This document shows positions 34,641 through 46,200 of a stretch of DNA of 64,000 bases, piece by piece. Source of the DNA: Calliopum simillimum (Eukaryota; Arthropoda; Insecta; Diptera; Lauxaniidae); the NCBI GenBank assembly GCA_951812925.1, contig OX638372.1:52512028-52576027 (forward strand). The letters run 5' to 3'. A model generated the notes under the pieces. That model searched no databases. It was not told the origin of the DNA and was given only the letters and a program-made list of their open reading frames with translations. Position numbers and translations under genes: made by a program. Position 1 is the stretch's first letter. Each line of letters starts with the position of its first letter.

Positions 34641-36206
34641 TAGGCCTTTTTACATTAACAATCTAGCCATCAATATGCCAATGATGCCAAGTTCACTTTT
34701 TTTCATCAATCTGACAATGTATGCAGATTGATGAGAAACTGATAATGTAAACACTTATCAATCTGTATTGACAATCTGATTGCCGAAAAACAAAATTTTT
34801 TGACTTTCAGCTGTATTGATGACTTTATTGATGGGTAGGTTGACTGTGTAAACGCAATGAAAATTTTTCAGTACACTTTTAGTCAGTTAAGAAAAGATTT
34901 CAACGGGTGCACATCGTGCGGAAATGAAAATGGTTTGCAAATGTGATTTGTTTTTAATCAAAAACGGATAGTTTAATGATTTTGGTTTTCGCTGAAGATT
35001 AATGGGAGCTTTAAGAGAACCTTTTAATTTTTTGACTGGGACAAAATCAATTTACTGAAACCTGATTGTTAGTATTTTTATCAAAGACTCTTAGTTTTAA
35101 TTAAAAAAAAATATATTTCAATAAAAAATTTTAATAAACGACCAAAACCCATATTTTTGGTGATAAAAAGGGTTCGGAAATGACAAATTGTTGCTGTGGA
35201 CCCATTAAAATAAATTTATGGTGTAAATTTTGATATTTCCACTATTTTTTATTAATTTATTTCTGTTATTTCCATCAGCATATCAATTTCTATCACAAAA
35301 ATTGCATCCGCTGTTGCTTTGTTTCCTCTTTGGCGTACAAAGCAACACTAAATATTGACAGTTTATTGAACATGTAAACACAAACTCGATATGACATATT
35401 GATGGCCAGTTTGATGGTTACACTGATAATGTAAAAGGGGCTAATGATGCCAAGTTCACTTTTTTCCCATCAATCTGAGAATGTATGCAGATTGATGAGA
35501 AACTGATAATGTAAACACTCATCAATCTGTATTGACAATCTGTTTGCCGAAAATCAAAATTTTTTGACTTTCTGCTGTATTGATGGCTTTATTGATGGGT
35601 AGGTTGACTGTGTAAACGCAATGAAAATATTTCAGTACACTTTTAGTCAGTTAAGAAAAGATTTCAACGGGTGCACATCGTGCGGAAATGAAAATGGCTT
35701 GCAAATGTGATTTGTTTTTAATCAAAAACGGATAGTTTAATGATTTTGGTTTTCGCTGAAGCTTAATGGGAGCTTTAAGAGAACCTTTTAATTTTTTGAC
35801 CGAGACAAAATCAATTTACTGAAAACTGATTGTTATTATTTTTATCAAAGACTCTTAGTTTTGATTTAAAAAAAAAGATTTCAATAAAAAAATTTTAATA
35901 AACGGCCAAAACCCATATTTTTGGTGATAAAGTGGGTTCGGAAATGACAAATTGTTGCTGTGGACCCATTTAAATAAATTTATGGTGTAAATTTTGATAT
36001 TTCCACTATTTTTTATTAATTTATTTTTGTTATTTCCATCAGCATATCGATTTCTATCATAAAAATTGCATCCGCTGTTGCTTTGTTTCCTCTTTGGCGT
36101 ACAAAGCAACACTAAATATTGATAGTTTATTGAACATGTAAACACAAACTCGATATGACATATTGATGGCCAGTTTGATGGCTACACTGATAATGTAAAA
36201 GGGGCT
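34641..36206. mobile_element. tandemly duplicated TIR element upstream of Rad17
   Basis: Two copies of a unit of about 763 bp lie head-to-tail, 34,680-35,442 and 35,443-36,206, with roughly 97% identity by eye. Each ends with CACTGATAATGTAAAAGGGG. A left end AGGCCTTTTTACATTAACAA/TCTAGCCATCAATATG, the imperfect inverse of that right end, occurs once only, at 34,642. The layout is thus TIR, unit, TIR, unit, TIR. Repeated ATCAATCTG/CAGATTGAT motifs lie near the left ends. The block begins about 110 bp upstream of the Rad17 start codon. Confidence 0.8.
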
Positions 36207-36289
36207 TTTGGAAACAAAAATTCAGAATCAATTTCAAAATCAATCCCAACTTATAGCGGTTTACATAGAAGATATATCCGGATCTTCCG

Positions 36290-37340
36290 ATGTCTATATC
36301 TCCGAAACCAGGTCCGAGCGATGAGCTCCCCCATTTTTGTAATGTGGGAGTCCAAAATAAGCCATTTTTAGCAAAAATTTTTTTCTACCCTTTAAAATAC
36401 GAAAAGCCGCTAAGCTGCAATTTTACCGATTTTTTTTTTAAAAAATTTTGTTTTTTTTTTTTTTTATTTAAAATCAGAAACATTTTGGAGCGCGGTCGGA
36501 ATTATATAATTTTTTAAACAATATTTAAAAAACTTATGTTTTCATAAAAAAAATTGTTAAAAGAAATGCAACAAACAAAAATCAAAATAATTTTACATCC
36601 GAATGGCAATTCTACATCCGAATCTGTATTCTATGGTGTATGAGATATCTTCTCTTCTTATAGGGTCTAAATTTGTGTATATAAAAACTGTTGCTACGCG
36701 CTAACATATGCTAAAGAATAAAAAAGACTTTGCCTTAGTATATACTTATGAAGAGGCGCGGCACCGCCCCAAACTTTTAATTTGATTTAGTCATATCTTT
36801 TGAACCGTATAAAATTTTTCGATGAAAATTAGTGCACAGCTACTGGCTATCAATGCCCTATGATGGGCGAAATTGATCGAAATCGGAAAAGTGCAACGCC
36901 CACTTTTAACCATTGAAATTTTGATTTTCACCAAAATCTGTATTCGAGTAATATTAAAATCAAAATACCATTGCAGATATCGAAACTTCGGATGAAGTTG
37001 AATACTATTTATTATTTATGAGCACAAATTAGTTCATTAACCATTTCCTGTGCTCTTTCATGGATACAATATAACTTTCTTGCAAATGGATCCAAGATGT
37101 AAGCTGATTCTGAATTTGGTTTTGTTTAAAATGAAAAAAAAAAAAAAAAAAAAATCAACCAGAACCTCTCATTTGAAATTTATACTTAAACTTATCTTGG
37201 CATTTAGTGCAAAAACGCAGATGCTTAGAGCAAAATGGATGACACTATCGGATTCTCTGATTAAATTGACCTTAAAAAATTTTTAATACAACACTTTCCT
37301 TAAATATTTTCATTGCCCAAAACTAGATTAGACATCAGGG
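36290..37340. repeat. AT-rich spacer with GGGCGTGG-type cassettes
   Basis: 36,740-36,990 carries GAGGCGCGGCACCGCCCC, a GATGGGCGAAATTGATCGAAATCGG block and AACGCCCACTTTTAACCATTGAAAT, the cassette type seen elsewhere in the window. The remainder has poly-A/T runs (36,428-36,465, 37,134-37,153) and no gene. Confidence 0.45.
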
Positions 37341-37511
37341 GGCGGATTCTGTAACTGTGAAGAACTCAGTGTACACGAAAATTCGTGAAAACGCAAAGTA
37401 TGCGATTCTGTAACGGTGAGATATGAAGTTTTACGTCAAAAAAGTGTACACAATGCAAACATTTTATTCACTCAAATTTTTCCAGTGAGAATTCAAATTG
37501 AAGTGAGGAAA

Positions 37512-37740
37512 ATGGCTAATAAATCAAAAAAAGCGAGCGAAGAGTAAAAGGAATACATTATAAACTATATGGAAAGTAACATAGCGTTTTCCCAAGACAA
37601 GTGAGTTGTTTTATTGTGTTTTGTTTGCTATTATTTTTGTTTTTTTTAATTTTAAGATTTGAAGGTGTTGATGGCGCTCATTCTCGGTATGAGTAGTGGA
37701 AGGAGCTGAACCTTCTTCTATTTCTTAATCGACGCAAAAT
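37512..37740 (+). pseudogene. Harbinger-type Myb/SANT (zeste-like) protein relic
   Basis: Translation gives MANKSKKASEE, a stop, then KEYIINYMESNIAFSQDK, a splice-like gap (donor near GACAA|GTGAGT, acceptor TTTTAAG) and FEGVDGAHSRYE, stop, WKELNLLLFLNRR. This follows the N-terminal DNA-binding protein of insect PIF/Harbinger elements, and related zeste-like proteins. Two in-frame stops show that it is dead. Surrounding GGCGGATTCTGTAACTGTGA motifs (37,342, 37,409) may be terminal repeats of the same element. Confidence 0.55.
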
Positions 37741-37829
37741 GTTAATTCGTATTAGCAAATTTATTTTGTTTTCTTTATTAGTCCTGTTTCTTTTGACGCG
37801 TATATACAACTAGCTGGCCTGGTTGCGAC

Positions 37830-38410
37830 TTCGTTCGCCCATTCCCGATGCCTATACGTACGAAGTCCCATCCATCTCCATCGTCCCGCTCTTCCAATCA
37901 CCAAGGTTTTTAAAGATCCATGTATCAACTTTTGTAATCATAGCTCCCATAGGTACAGAGATATAGTATCTTATATATCTTTTGTATGAAGGGTGCAACT
38001 CCCCCTTCTTACCCCCTCCCAAAGTTTTTCAAAGTAAATGGAAGATAGAATATTCATGTATGTACCAAGTTTTATAACGATATCTGCGATATGTGATATA
38101 GCATTTTGTGTATTTTTGAAAAGTGGATGCAATTCTCTTACACCCAATATCCCCTAAGTTTTGCATGGTGAATGGTAGATATGTACATTATGTATAAGTT
38201 CATCAACTTTCATAATCATAACTTGTATAACTGTAGAGATATAGCATTTTTTGTATTTTTTTCGTATGGGGGGTGCAACCCCCGTTCCCCTCAGTGGCAT
38301 CCCACCCCCTTAAGAACCTTCTACAGACCATAACAAACAATTTTAAAAAAAAATTATGTAAATCGGCCTTGTAGTTTCCGCGTTCATAAGCTACATACGG
38401 ACACCATTTC
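37830..38410. repeat. ~138-bp cassettes with GTATGGGGGGTGCAACCCCC
   Basis: Repeated phrases ATAGCTCC/ATAACTTG...GTACAGAGATATAG followed by TTTGTATGAAGGGTGCAACTCCCCC occur near 37,940, 38,075 and 38,210, a period of about 138 bp. The same family occurs at 54,490-55,000. Confidence 0.6.
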
Positions 38411-38428
38411 ATTTTTATATATATAGAT

Positions 38429-38704
38429 TGTGGTAATTTTCAAATTGCGATAATTTATGAACGATGAGTCGTACGATAAAAAGTCCATGAGTCTTTTTCC
38501 TTGAGAACCACATGCTCTACAAATAATTTTATTCTTTTGTAAAAAAAAAATAATTATTTAGAATAACTTCTAAAAGATACATTTTTTTAAAAATAAAATG
38601 AAAAGTTTTTGTAGAGAACGTGACTCTCCATAAAAAAGTTCCTTAGAGTTTTATTGTGCGACTCACTGTTCATGAGTTATCGCAATTTAAAAATATCCAC
38701 AATT
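38429..38704. repeat. foldback element
   Basis: TTGTGGTAATTTTCAAATTG/CGATAATTTATGAACGATGA and TCACTGTTCATGAGTTATCG/CAATTTAAAAATATCCACAA are inverted arms of about 55 bp around an AT-rich core. Confidence 0.7.
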
Positions 38705-38828
38705 GTATACACGCGTCAAAAAAAACACGGCTTTTATTGTTTCTTTTCAATAATGATGTATATTCATTAGAGAATCGATTATTTTTTACTCGTTACTAAA
38801 AGTAACCAGTGTCAAAAAAATTATTGGG

Positions 38829-39210
38829 GACGCTACGATATTCCGGGTGCCAAGATATGAAAATGCAGTTTTGAAGTACTCATTAAGAAAATAAGATTCC
38901 CCGAAGGAATTATCGATATAAATATAAATTATCCAGTCATCAGTTTTTCAAAAAATATTCCACTTTACGAAACCTATATGGAAATTTGACTATATTTTTG
39001 TCAATATTTCACTGATCTGGATGATTCGAGTACCATTCCCTTGTTACAACAAAGATATTTTATATGGAAGGCTGACACGACCTTTTATTTGATGTATAAT
39101 ATGCTTTATATATCTCGATTATTCCTTCGGTGAATGTTATTTTCTCAATGAGTAAATCAAAACTGCATTTTAAGATCTTGGCGCCCCGGAAGTCTAGTCG
39201 CGCCAAATCA
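38829..39210. repeat. foldback element
   Basis: ACGCTACGATATTCCGGGTG/CCAAGATATGAAAATGCAGT on the left pairs with ACTGCATTTTAAGATCTTGG/CGCCCCGGAAGTCTAG on the right. The inner block GATTCCCCGAAGGAATTATCGA also pairs. Arms of about 95 bp, imperfect. Confidence 0.65.
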
Positions 39211-39276
39211 TTTTATACTAAACAAATATTCGTTAACTATTCAAAATAAACAAGTTCGCTTTGTTTTCTTTTTCAA

Positions 39277-39865
39277 TAGCCGTATTCACGATGTTGGTGC
39301 ATCGTAGCAAATGCAAAATTATTTAAAATTACAAAAACAAATTCTATTGATTTTTCAAAAGCAAGAGTCTTGTAAGCAAGACCAAATTTGCAAGACGAAA
39401 ACCTATTGCACGATTGATTTCCAAGAGTCTATTGTGACTGATTTCATTTTTTCATGTGTGATTGGCAGCACAATTTCAAAACTACTTACTGACATTTGTA
39501 TTTTTGACATTTGTTTTGAAATTTAAAAATTATTTTAAACATACGAATAAAATGAAATTTGCTTATGGTTTTGTTTTTATACATAAGTTCAATTAAGGAT
39601 TCTGCGCCTGCTTTTAAATTAAGCACACTATAATATGTGCAACGGCAAGGACTAAGACAAGATGCAGCGTTTAGGATAGTCCTTTTCCTTTAATGCAAAA
39701 TTTAATTTCAAAAAATTTTAAATTCAAATTTTTGTTTGACAGGCAAAACAAAAAACAGCTGTTCTGAAATGTTTGCAATAGCAATTTACAACAGTATATG
39801 CTCACAATTATATATTCTTGCAAATTTGCATTTGCTACGATGCAACAAGATCGTGAATACGGCTA
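39277..39865. mobile_element. TA-flanked MITE, GCCGTATTCACGAT family, copy 2
   Basis: Ends TAGCCGTATTCACGATGTTG and CAAGATCGTGAATACGGCTA match the copy at 24,905-25,619. The interior (AGAGTCTTGTAAGCAAGACC, TGCACGATTGATTTCC) is present in the opposite orientation relative to that copy. Confidence 0.8.
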
Positions 39866-39909
39866 ATATATAGTTTCAAAAATATCTATCGATAAATACA
39901 GCACTTACA

Positions 39910-40168
39910 GCCCTATTATGGCAAATTGACAATAGTCAACCAGTATTTTTAATGTTTCTATGTGTTCGTTGTTATTTTTGTGTTTCAAAACAAAATTTGA
40001 AGCTCAAAAATAATAAATTTTGATAAAAATTGTCAGCTGCTTTTTAGATATTGACAATTTCTTTGACAAATTTTGATTTTTATTCAATCAAAAATTTGAA
40101 AACTACAACAACCACACAGAATTTAAAAAATACTGGTTGACTATTGTCAATTTTCCAGAATAGGCCCC
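39910..40168. mobile_element. MITE with CCCTATTATGGCAAATTGAC ends
   Basis: Inverted ends GCCCTATTATGGCAAATTGA/CAATAGTCAACCAGTATTTTT and AAAAAATACTGGTTGACTAT/TGTCAATTTTCCAGAATAGG are about 42 bp each. TTA lies outside both ends, which would fit a PIF/Harbinger-type 3-bp target duplication. It adjoins the retrotransposon that follows. Confidence 0.7.
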
Positions 40169-40232
40169 TTAGTATCAAGAAAAATCATTCAGAATTAAGT
40201 TTAAAAAATCAAGTACAAACGAGTTCAAGGTA

Positions 40233-42380
40233 ATGAATCACTATTTCATCATTGACAGCTTTAAAATGTCATTCAGCGCCTTGAAATTTTCAATCAGCAA
40301 ATTAGAGTTTCATTCAGCACAACAGTGTGAATTTGAGTTTACAGAATCGCATGAAATGAAAAACTGTAAACATAGTGTGAAGATGTTTAATCATAAACAC
40401 AACTGGCAAAGAAGTCTGAAAAGAATTTATCACCGAAATAACAACAGAACATCTGATGAGTACAAACTTCTATCTTCTAGAATCAGTCTTCTTAATACTA
40501 TAATTAAGGAAAAGGTTGCCATATGGATTAATGATCAATTTAAGAAACGACTGTCAAAAATGAATCCTGGTCCACATGCTTATAAAGAAATTCATAGGCT
40601 TCTTGGTAAATCTAAAAAGTTTAATTGTGATAAAGTTATTGTAAATGGAATATCAATTAACGATGATGAACGCAAGGTTGATGCTTTTGGTAATCATTTC
40701 AATGAGATTTTTAGCAATCAGATCGACAGCGCTGATGGAAATTTCTCTGATAGTGTACATAACTCTATTATGCAAAAGTTGGATACTCTCCCCGTTAGAA
40801 TTTTTAACTTCGATGCTGTTAACTCATCTCTTCATCCTATAGCTCCACACTTGTTTACTTCTGTGTCTGAGGTTGGCCAAGTCATAAAGTCTCTTAAGCC
40901 TAAAAAATCAGCTGGCCCTGATAATATTTCCAATTTTATTATCGAAAAATTTTCAAGCTCGGCAATCGAATTCTTGACCATCTTATTCAACAACTGCTTG
41001 AACAACGGATACTTTCCTAATGCTTGGAAAATTGCTAATCTCATCCCAATCGTTAAAAAGCCAAATTGTTTTGACATTAGCAATTTTAGACCAATCTCCC
41101 TTCTTTCAAATTTAGGTAAAATTCTGGAAAAGATCATTGGCCTTCAAATGGATAATTACATTGATGATACTGTTCAAGTAGTTCCTGATCTTCAATTCGG
41201 TTTTAAAAAGGATCATTCCACCGTTCATGCACTTTTGAAATTACATAATGACGTCACCATTAATCTAAGAGAGCAAAATTGCACTGTGGCCTGTTCCCTT
41301 GATGTTGAGAAGGCTTTCGATAGAGTTTGGATTGAGGGTTTATTATTTAAATTTATTCAACTGGACTTTCCTCCGGAAATTTTTAAAATCTTGTTTAGCT
41401 TTTTATCAAATAGAAAATTTTTCACTTCAATAAAACAATTTAAATCACAACTTTTCCACATTTTATGTGGCGTTCCACAAGGTTCTATCTTGGGACCAAA
41501 ATTATTTAATATATTTATGTACGACTTTCCCCATTTTATCCGAAACGCTACCCCTTCCCCGTCTACTGCTATCCTTTTTGCAGATGACACTCTGGTGTAT
41601 GCGCATTCTCCTTTTCCTTATGATGCCTTACAGCTTGTCAAAAGTCATATTCACTTTATAACGGAATACTACAAAAAATGGGGTATCAAATTAAACTTAC
41701 CAAAATCTGAATGTATTTGTTTTAGAAACTCTTCTGGAAAAGGTAAAAGGGGTGTAGTTGGCCAAAGTAAAATAATTTCACTTTCAATTAATGGGTTTAA
41801 TATCCCAATTAAAACCAATATCAAATACCTTGGAGTACAATTCTCAAATCTTTTTAAATTTAATACTCATGCAAGACTGATCAAAAATAAAGCTGTGAAA
41901 ATTTCGAATATTCTTTCACCATATATGTGCCATCCAAATTTACAGATGAAAACTAAATTACTTTTCTATAAAACCTTGATAAGGCCTATTTTACTCTACG
42001 CTTTTCCATGTTGGTTTTCGATTTCTTCTTCTGTTGCAAAAGAGTTGGAAATTCTTGAGAGAAAGGTTCTGAGATGGTGTATCAACAAAAATTTCCAATC
42101 TAGAACAAAGAGGTTCTCTAATCAAATTATATATAGTGATGCGAAAATTGTGCCATTAATGTCTTACGCCTTTAACTTAACCAAAAAAGTTTGCACGAAA
42201 ATGTCTTATTCTGATAACGATGTCATAAAAGATATATATGACTCTCAAAATAACATCTCCTGGATCGATTCGTATTACCTTTCCCCATTGGGAATTGAAA
42301 TGATGAGCCCTCTGACTGACTCAGTGTGTGCTCTACCGCCTTTTTATCAGCATTCTGGACATGGCTTTAACCGTGGTTGA
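40233..42380 (+). CDS. non-LTR retrotransposon reverse transcriptase (5'-truncated)
   Basis: The 715-codon open frame carries the full reverse-transcriptase domain: KSAGPDNISNFI, NFRPISLLSNLGKILEKI, QFGFKKDHSTVHALL, the first catalytic block CSLDVEKAFDRVW, GVPQGSILGPKLFN and the catalytic FADDTLVY, followed by the KTNIKYLGVQ thumb region. There is no endonuclease domain, so the copy is 5'-truncated; the first 30 or so residues may be flanking sequence read through. No RNase H follows. The type is the Jockey/CR1 group of LINEs, clade not assigned. The frame has no internal stop, so insertion is probably recent. Because the endonuclease is missing, the copy cannot be autonomous. Confidence 0.85.
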   Translation: MNHYFIIDSFKMSFSALKFSISKLEFHSAQQCEFEFTESHEMKNCKHSVKMFNHKHNWQRSLKRIYHRNNNRTSDEYKLLSSRISLLNTIIKEKVAIWINDQFKKRLSKMNPGPHAYKEIHRLLGKSKKFNCDKVIVNGISINDDERKVDAFGNHFNEIFSNQIDSADGNFSDSVHNSIMQKLDTLPVRIFNFDAVNSSLHPIAPHLFTSVSEVGQVIKSLKPKKSAGPDNISNFIIEKFSSSAIEFLTILFNNCLNNGYFPNAWKIANLIPIVKKPNCFDISNFRPISLLSNLGKILEKIIGLQMDNYIDDTVQVVPDLQFGFKKDHSTVHALLKLHNDVTINLREQNCTVACSLDVEKAFDRVWIEGLLFKFIQLDFPPEIFKILFSFLSNRKFFTSIKQFKSQLFHILCGVPQGSILGPKLFNIFMYDFPHFIRNATPSPSTAILFADDTLVYAHSPFPYDALQLVKSHIHFITEYYKKWGIKLNLPKSECICFRNSSGKGKRGVVGQSKIISLSINGFNIPIKTNIKYLGVQFSNLFKFNTHARLIKNKAVKISNILSPYMCHPNLQMKTKLLFYKTLIRPILLYAFPCWFSISSSVAKELEILERKVLRWCINKNFQSRTKRFSNQIIYSDAKIVPLMSYAFNLTKKVCTKMSYSDNDVIKDIYDSQNNISWIDSYYLSPLGIEMMSPLTDSVCALPPFYQHSGHGFNRG

Positions 42381-42746
42381 TTGGTTTTTAATAAACGCTT
42401 TAATTTTCATCCTATGGACTGTTTGCTTTAAGACGTATTATCTTATTCCTAAGATTTTTCTTTTCTGAACTATAATTTGTTGTTTTTAGTTTTTAAGTTC
42501 TAGTTTAATTTTAAGTTATAGTCGTTATTTTTAGTTTTAAGTTTTAGACATTTCGTCATATCAAGCGTTTTATAACTCCCTGAGCATGAGTTCTACTTAA
42601 TCTAATTTGTCACTATGTTGTATTTTCCATTAATAGTAAGAGTGCCTTACATTATAGCTCTCAGTTTTTTCAAATGTATTGTATGAACATAATGATCTTT
42701 TTAAGTTGTACTAAAAGACTCAATAAATTTGAATTGAATTGAATTG
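42381..42746 (+). mobile_element. LINE 3' UTR and TTGAA-repeat tail
   Basis: The sequence after the stop ends in CAATAAATTTGAATTGAATTGAATTG, a short GAATT array rather than poly-A, as expected for LINE families that terminate in a microsatellite. No clear target-site duplication was found. Confidence 0.6.
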
Positions 42747-43002
42747 ATGAGTTTTCTCGCCAAAACGCTGTTTTTGAATTTTTCCTTAACACAAAACCAA
42801 ACGTTTTGCTTTGACTCTTGAAATCTGAGAAAGACAAAGTATATTTTAAATTTATGCTGTGTTTTTTGTTATTTTGTTTATGGTTTTTCTTAAAAAACAA
42901 TTTATTTATTCATTATTTTTGGCTGTGTCTTAGACGACTCAGTGGTTTTTGTTATCGAAAACAATACCCTGGTTGGCAGCACTATTCATTTTTTTTTTTA
43001 GT

Positions 43003-43100
43003 AGAACGTTTGGAATTGACTTTGTGCTTCAAAGTAAAACGTTGGAATTGACTTTATACTTCAAAGTGGAACGTTGGAATTGACTTTATTCCTTAAACGT
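43003..43100. repeat. 34-bp tandem repeat, 3 copies, upstream of par-6
   Basis: ACGTTGGAATTGACTTTATA/CTTCAAAGTGGA is present three times in a row with small changes. It ends about 175 bp before the par-6 ATG, so it may be in the promoter or 5' UTR. Confidence 0.65.
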
Positions 43101-43274
43101 CTTGCTTTTGTGTGTGTGTGCATGTGATGTTATTTTTTGTTAAATTATTTTAAGTGTTTTTCTTTTAAAATTTTACCAATATTTTATTTTCGTTTGCAAA
43201 AAACTAAATCATTAAACATTTAAACTATATGAAAAAAACTGAAATAAATGTGCTAAAATAAGGAAAACAAAGAA

Positions 43275-46200
43275 ATGTCGAAAAATAAAATTAATACAGC
43301 GAACGCAGCGGAAACAAATTTGATCGAAGTGAAATCAAAGGTAAACGAAAAATAAAAGCGCAGAATTAAAAGAATAAAATTAGCAAATAATTTGTAATTT
43401 TATGATAACTTGCATTATATACGCCTATTAAAGGTAACTTCAAAAAAGGGAGCTTTTCAGCACGGTGTTACGGCGACGATGATTCCAACTGCAATAATTT
43501 AATCATGAATCATACATAGTTGAATCCGTGGCTTGGAGCCTCCGCTGTTGTTTGGCTTACAAAAAAAAAAATTGTGAGAAAAATCAAGTGGAACGACGAA
43601 GTTTGCAACAACAAGCACAAAAAAAAATCTGTCTACACCAAAAACTTTAAAAGAGTCGTCTATTCTTGTGGCAGAACACAGAAAATTTTTTTTTTTTTAT
43701 CAAATTATTGAATATTTGGCTGAAATTTCTTTAAATTTTATGTCTGACTTTAGGTTAATTCTATAGTGGTCTTGATTTTATTTTGATCTTAGACTGCCAT
43801 TACTTCAATTGGAGGTTAATGCAACAGGCTGTCGTTGGTTGAGTGCTGCTGCAATCTGTTGCTCACTGATGTATCTCTGTTTAAATCTCTTATGCATACA
43901 TACGTACTTACAACATTGTTTTTGTTTGATGGTGCTTTCCACTTGAACAAAATTAATTTATGCAACTTTCTTGAGTCTCTATAAAACGTGACTGGGATTG
44001 CATTAAAGCAATTAACGATGATTTGTTGACCACTGCTATTATTCTCCGTAGTCTATGACTTTGATAACAGGAAACTAAAATTACTTTTGGAATCGATTAT
44101 TTTGTTGTAAGTAAAATAATTGGATAAAAAAAGATGGCTCGATACTAATACACAATTTCGGTAGATTTTTATTGTAGAAGACATATATCTCACATATCCA
44201 TTAAAAAGAGTCGATAATTTCAGCATTTCTTTGACACATTACACTAGCGGAATTAAATTAACTAGCGTTCGCCTTGTGGCCGACATTCGACCACTTCAAT
44301 TTGACTTTATAAGGACTACGCAACTGTGAATTTTAGCAAACAAATCTGATTAGTACATAAATATGTATGCATAATTTCTTTGAAGTTGTGAGAGCTTACT
44401 TACCATTGAGAGCCGTGGCGTCGCCTACTTTGAAATATAATTAAGATCATATATTATATATTATATATGTATATTCTTACCAAATTTCATAAAAATCGAT
44501 GCAGTGGTTTAGCCGTGAGAGGGTTTTTTTTTATTAAGAGGAGTGGCACCGCCCACTTCAAAACAAAATGGTCATATTATCGTTCCTTAGTGTTAATCCT
44601 ATCGCCATGCCAAATTTTATAAAATCCCATGCAAGTGGTTTAGCCGTGAAAGCGTTTTTTCCATTTAGGGGCGTGTCACCGCCCACTTAATCCTATCTCC
44701 ATACCAAATTTCATATAAATATGGAGTGGTTGAGTTAAGTTAAGTAAATTAACGCAGTGATTCATTTGTGCTATAATTTCTTAACATTCAAACACGTACC
44801 ATCGACTTGTATCTTATTAAATACAAACCTTTAACTATAATTTCAGCTAGTAAAGGTATAATAAAATAAATTAGTAACGATTTTGTAGCCAAAGCAATGT
44901 ACTATGAAAAAAAGAGAGAACATTTTATTTTAATTTAGAATATATCGAGCCCTAACCAACGACGTATATTTTTATCAAGATACACAGTTCGTTACGGCGG
45001 TCTGTGGAATTTGTGAAAATTGATAAATTGTTGCTGAAAGCGGACAAACGAAATGTCTAAATACGTTTTTTTTTTGAATTTTTATTAAACAGACAATGGG
45101 TGGTATTAATAAAAAATAGCAATTGCTTCAAGAAAAGTCTCGTAGCAAAGTAAATGCAAATAGCATTTGCTTAGAATTGGTATGAATAAAATTATGCTTG
45201 CTATAGCAAGTTCGAAATTTCGAAACAAGCAATTGCTTGAAATTTGAAACGTCAAATTTGAAATTTCAAAACAATAAAAATAAAATAAATAAATTAAAAA
45301 AAAAATTCCAAAAACTAATATTGGAGACACTGCTCGTAGAAATCGTAGATACATGCAATTTTAAAATTCTTCACGATAACCACTTTGCATGGCTAAAAAA
45401 CCTGACTTCTAACAAGACACAACACCACTTAAGAAGTTTAAGGTGTCAGTTGGCTGGAAAAAAACATTGGCTGCAGTCGTTTAAGACTCAGAAGTGATCC
45501 TGCTGATCAAAAACAAAGATGAAGGTGTCTCCATTAACGGAAAAAACTACGGTTCAATCTCAATGCGGTTCACGGAAGCCGTTAGAGAAGAAAGATCAAA
45601 AAAAAAAAAAAAAATTGGCCAAAGGTGTTCTCCTTCTACACGAGAACGTGTCTGTTCACAAAAGCCGTGTTGCGGTGGCCGCACTGCAAAAGGTGGGCTT
45701 TGGCTCACCCACCCTACAGTCCTGACCTGACTCCCAACAATTATTATCTATTCCCAAACTTAAAAAAAAAACTTCATGGGAATTTTCATTAACGAAGAAT
45801 GAAGTTAAGAGAAAGCAGAATATATTGAACAGAAAACATAAATTTGTATTTTATTTCTGCTTCTTACCCCCCATTCCGCGGATTTAAAAAATTCCTCTCG
45901 TAGTTGCGAAGTACGACTGTTTTTTTTGGAAAACTTGAGTAAAAAAAATAGTTGATATGTGATATGTTCTAAGGTACAGCATAAATTTGAGCCGTTCCGA
46001 ACTGTACTTTTGGAGGAAATTTTGTTAGCTTAGGCTTATTTTAGCGTCATCTTACATAGTTTTTTAAGCCTTGTTGATATTACTACTGCTTTTTTTATTA
46101 CAATCAAAAAGTGTCTCGCGAATATGGTTTTGGAGATTTGGACATGGGACTAGAAAAATATTGTAGCCATATGGATGGGAAAGTTTCAAAATTGGTGATT

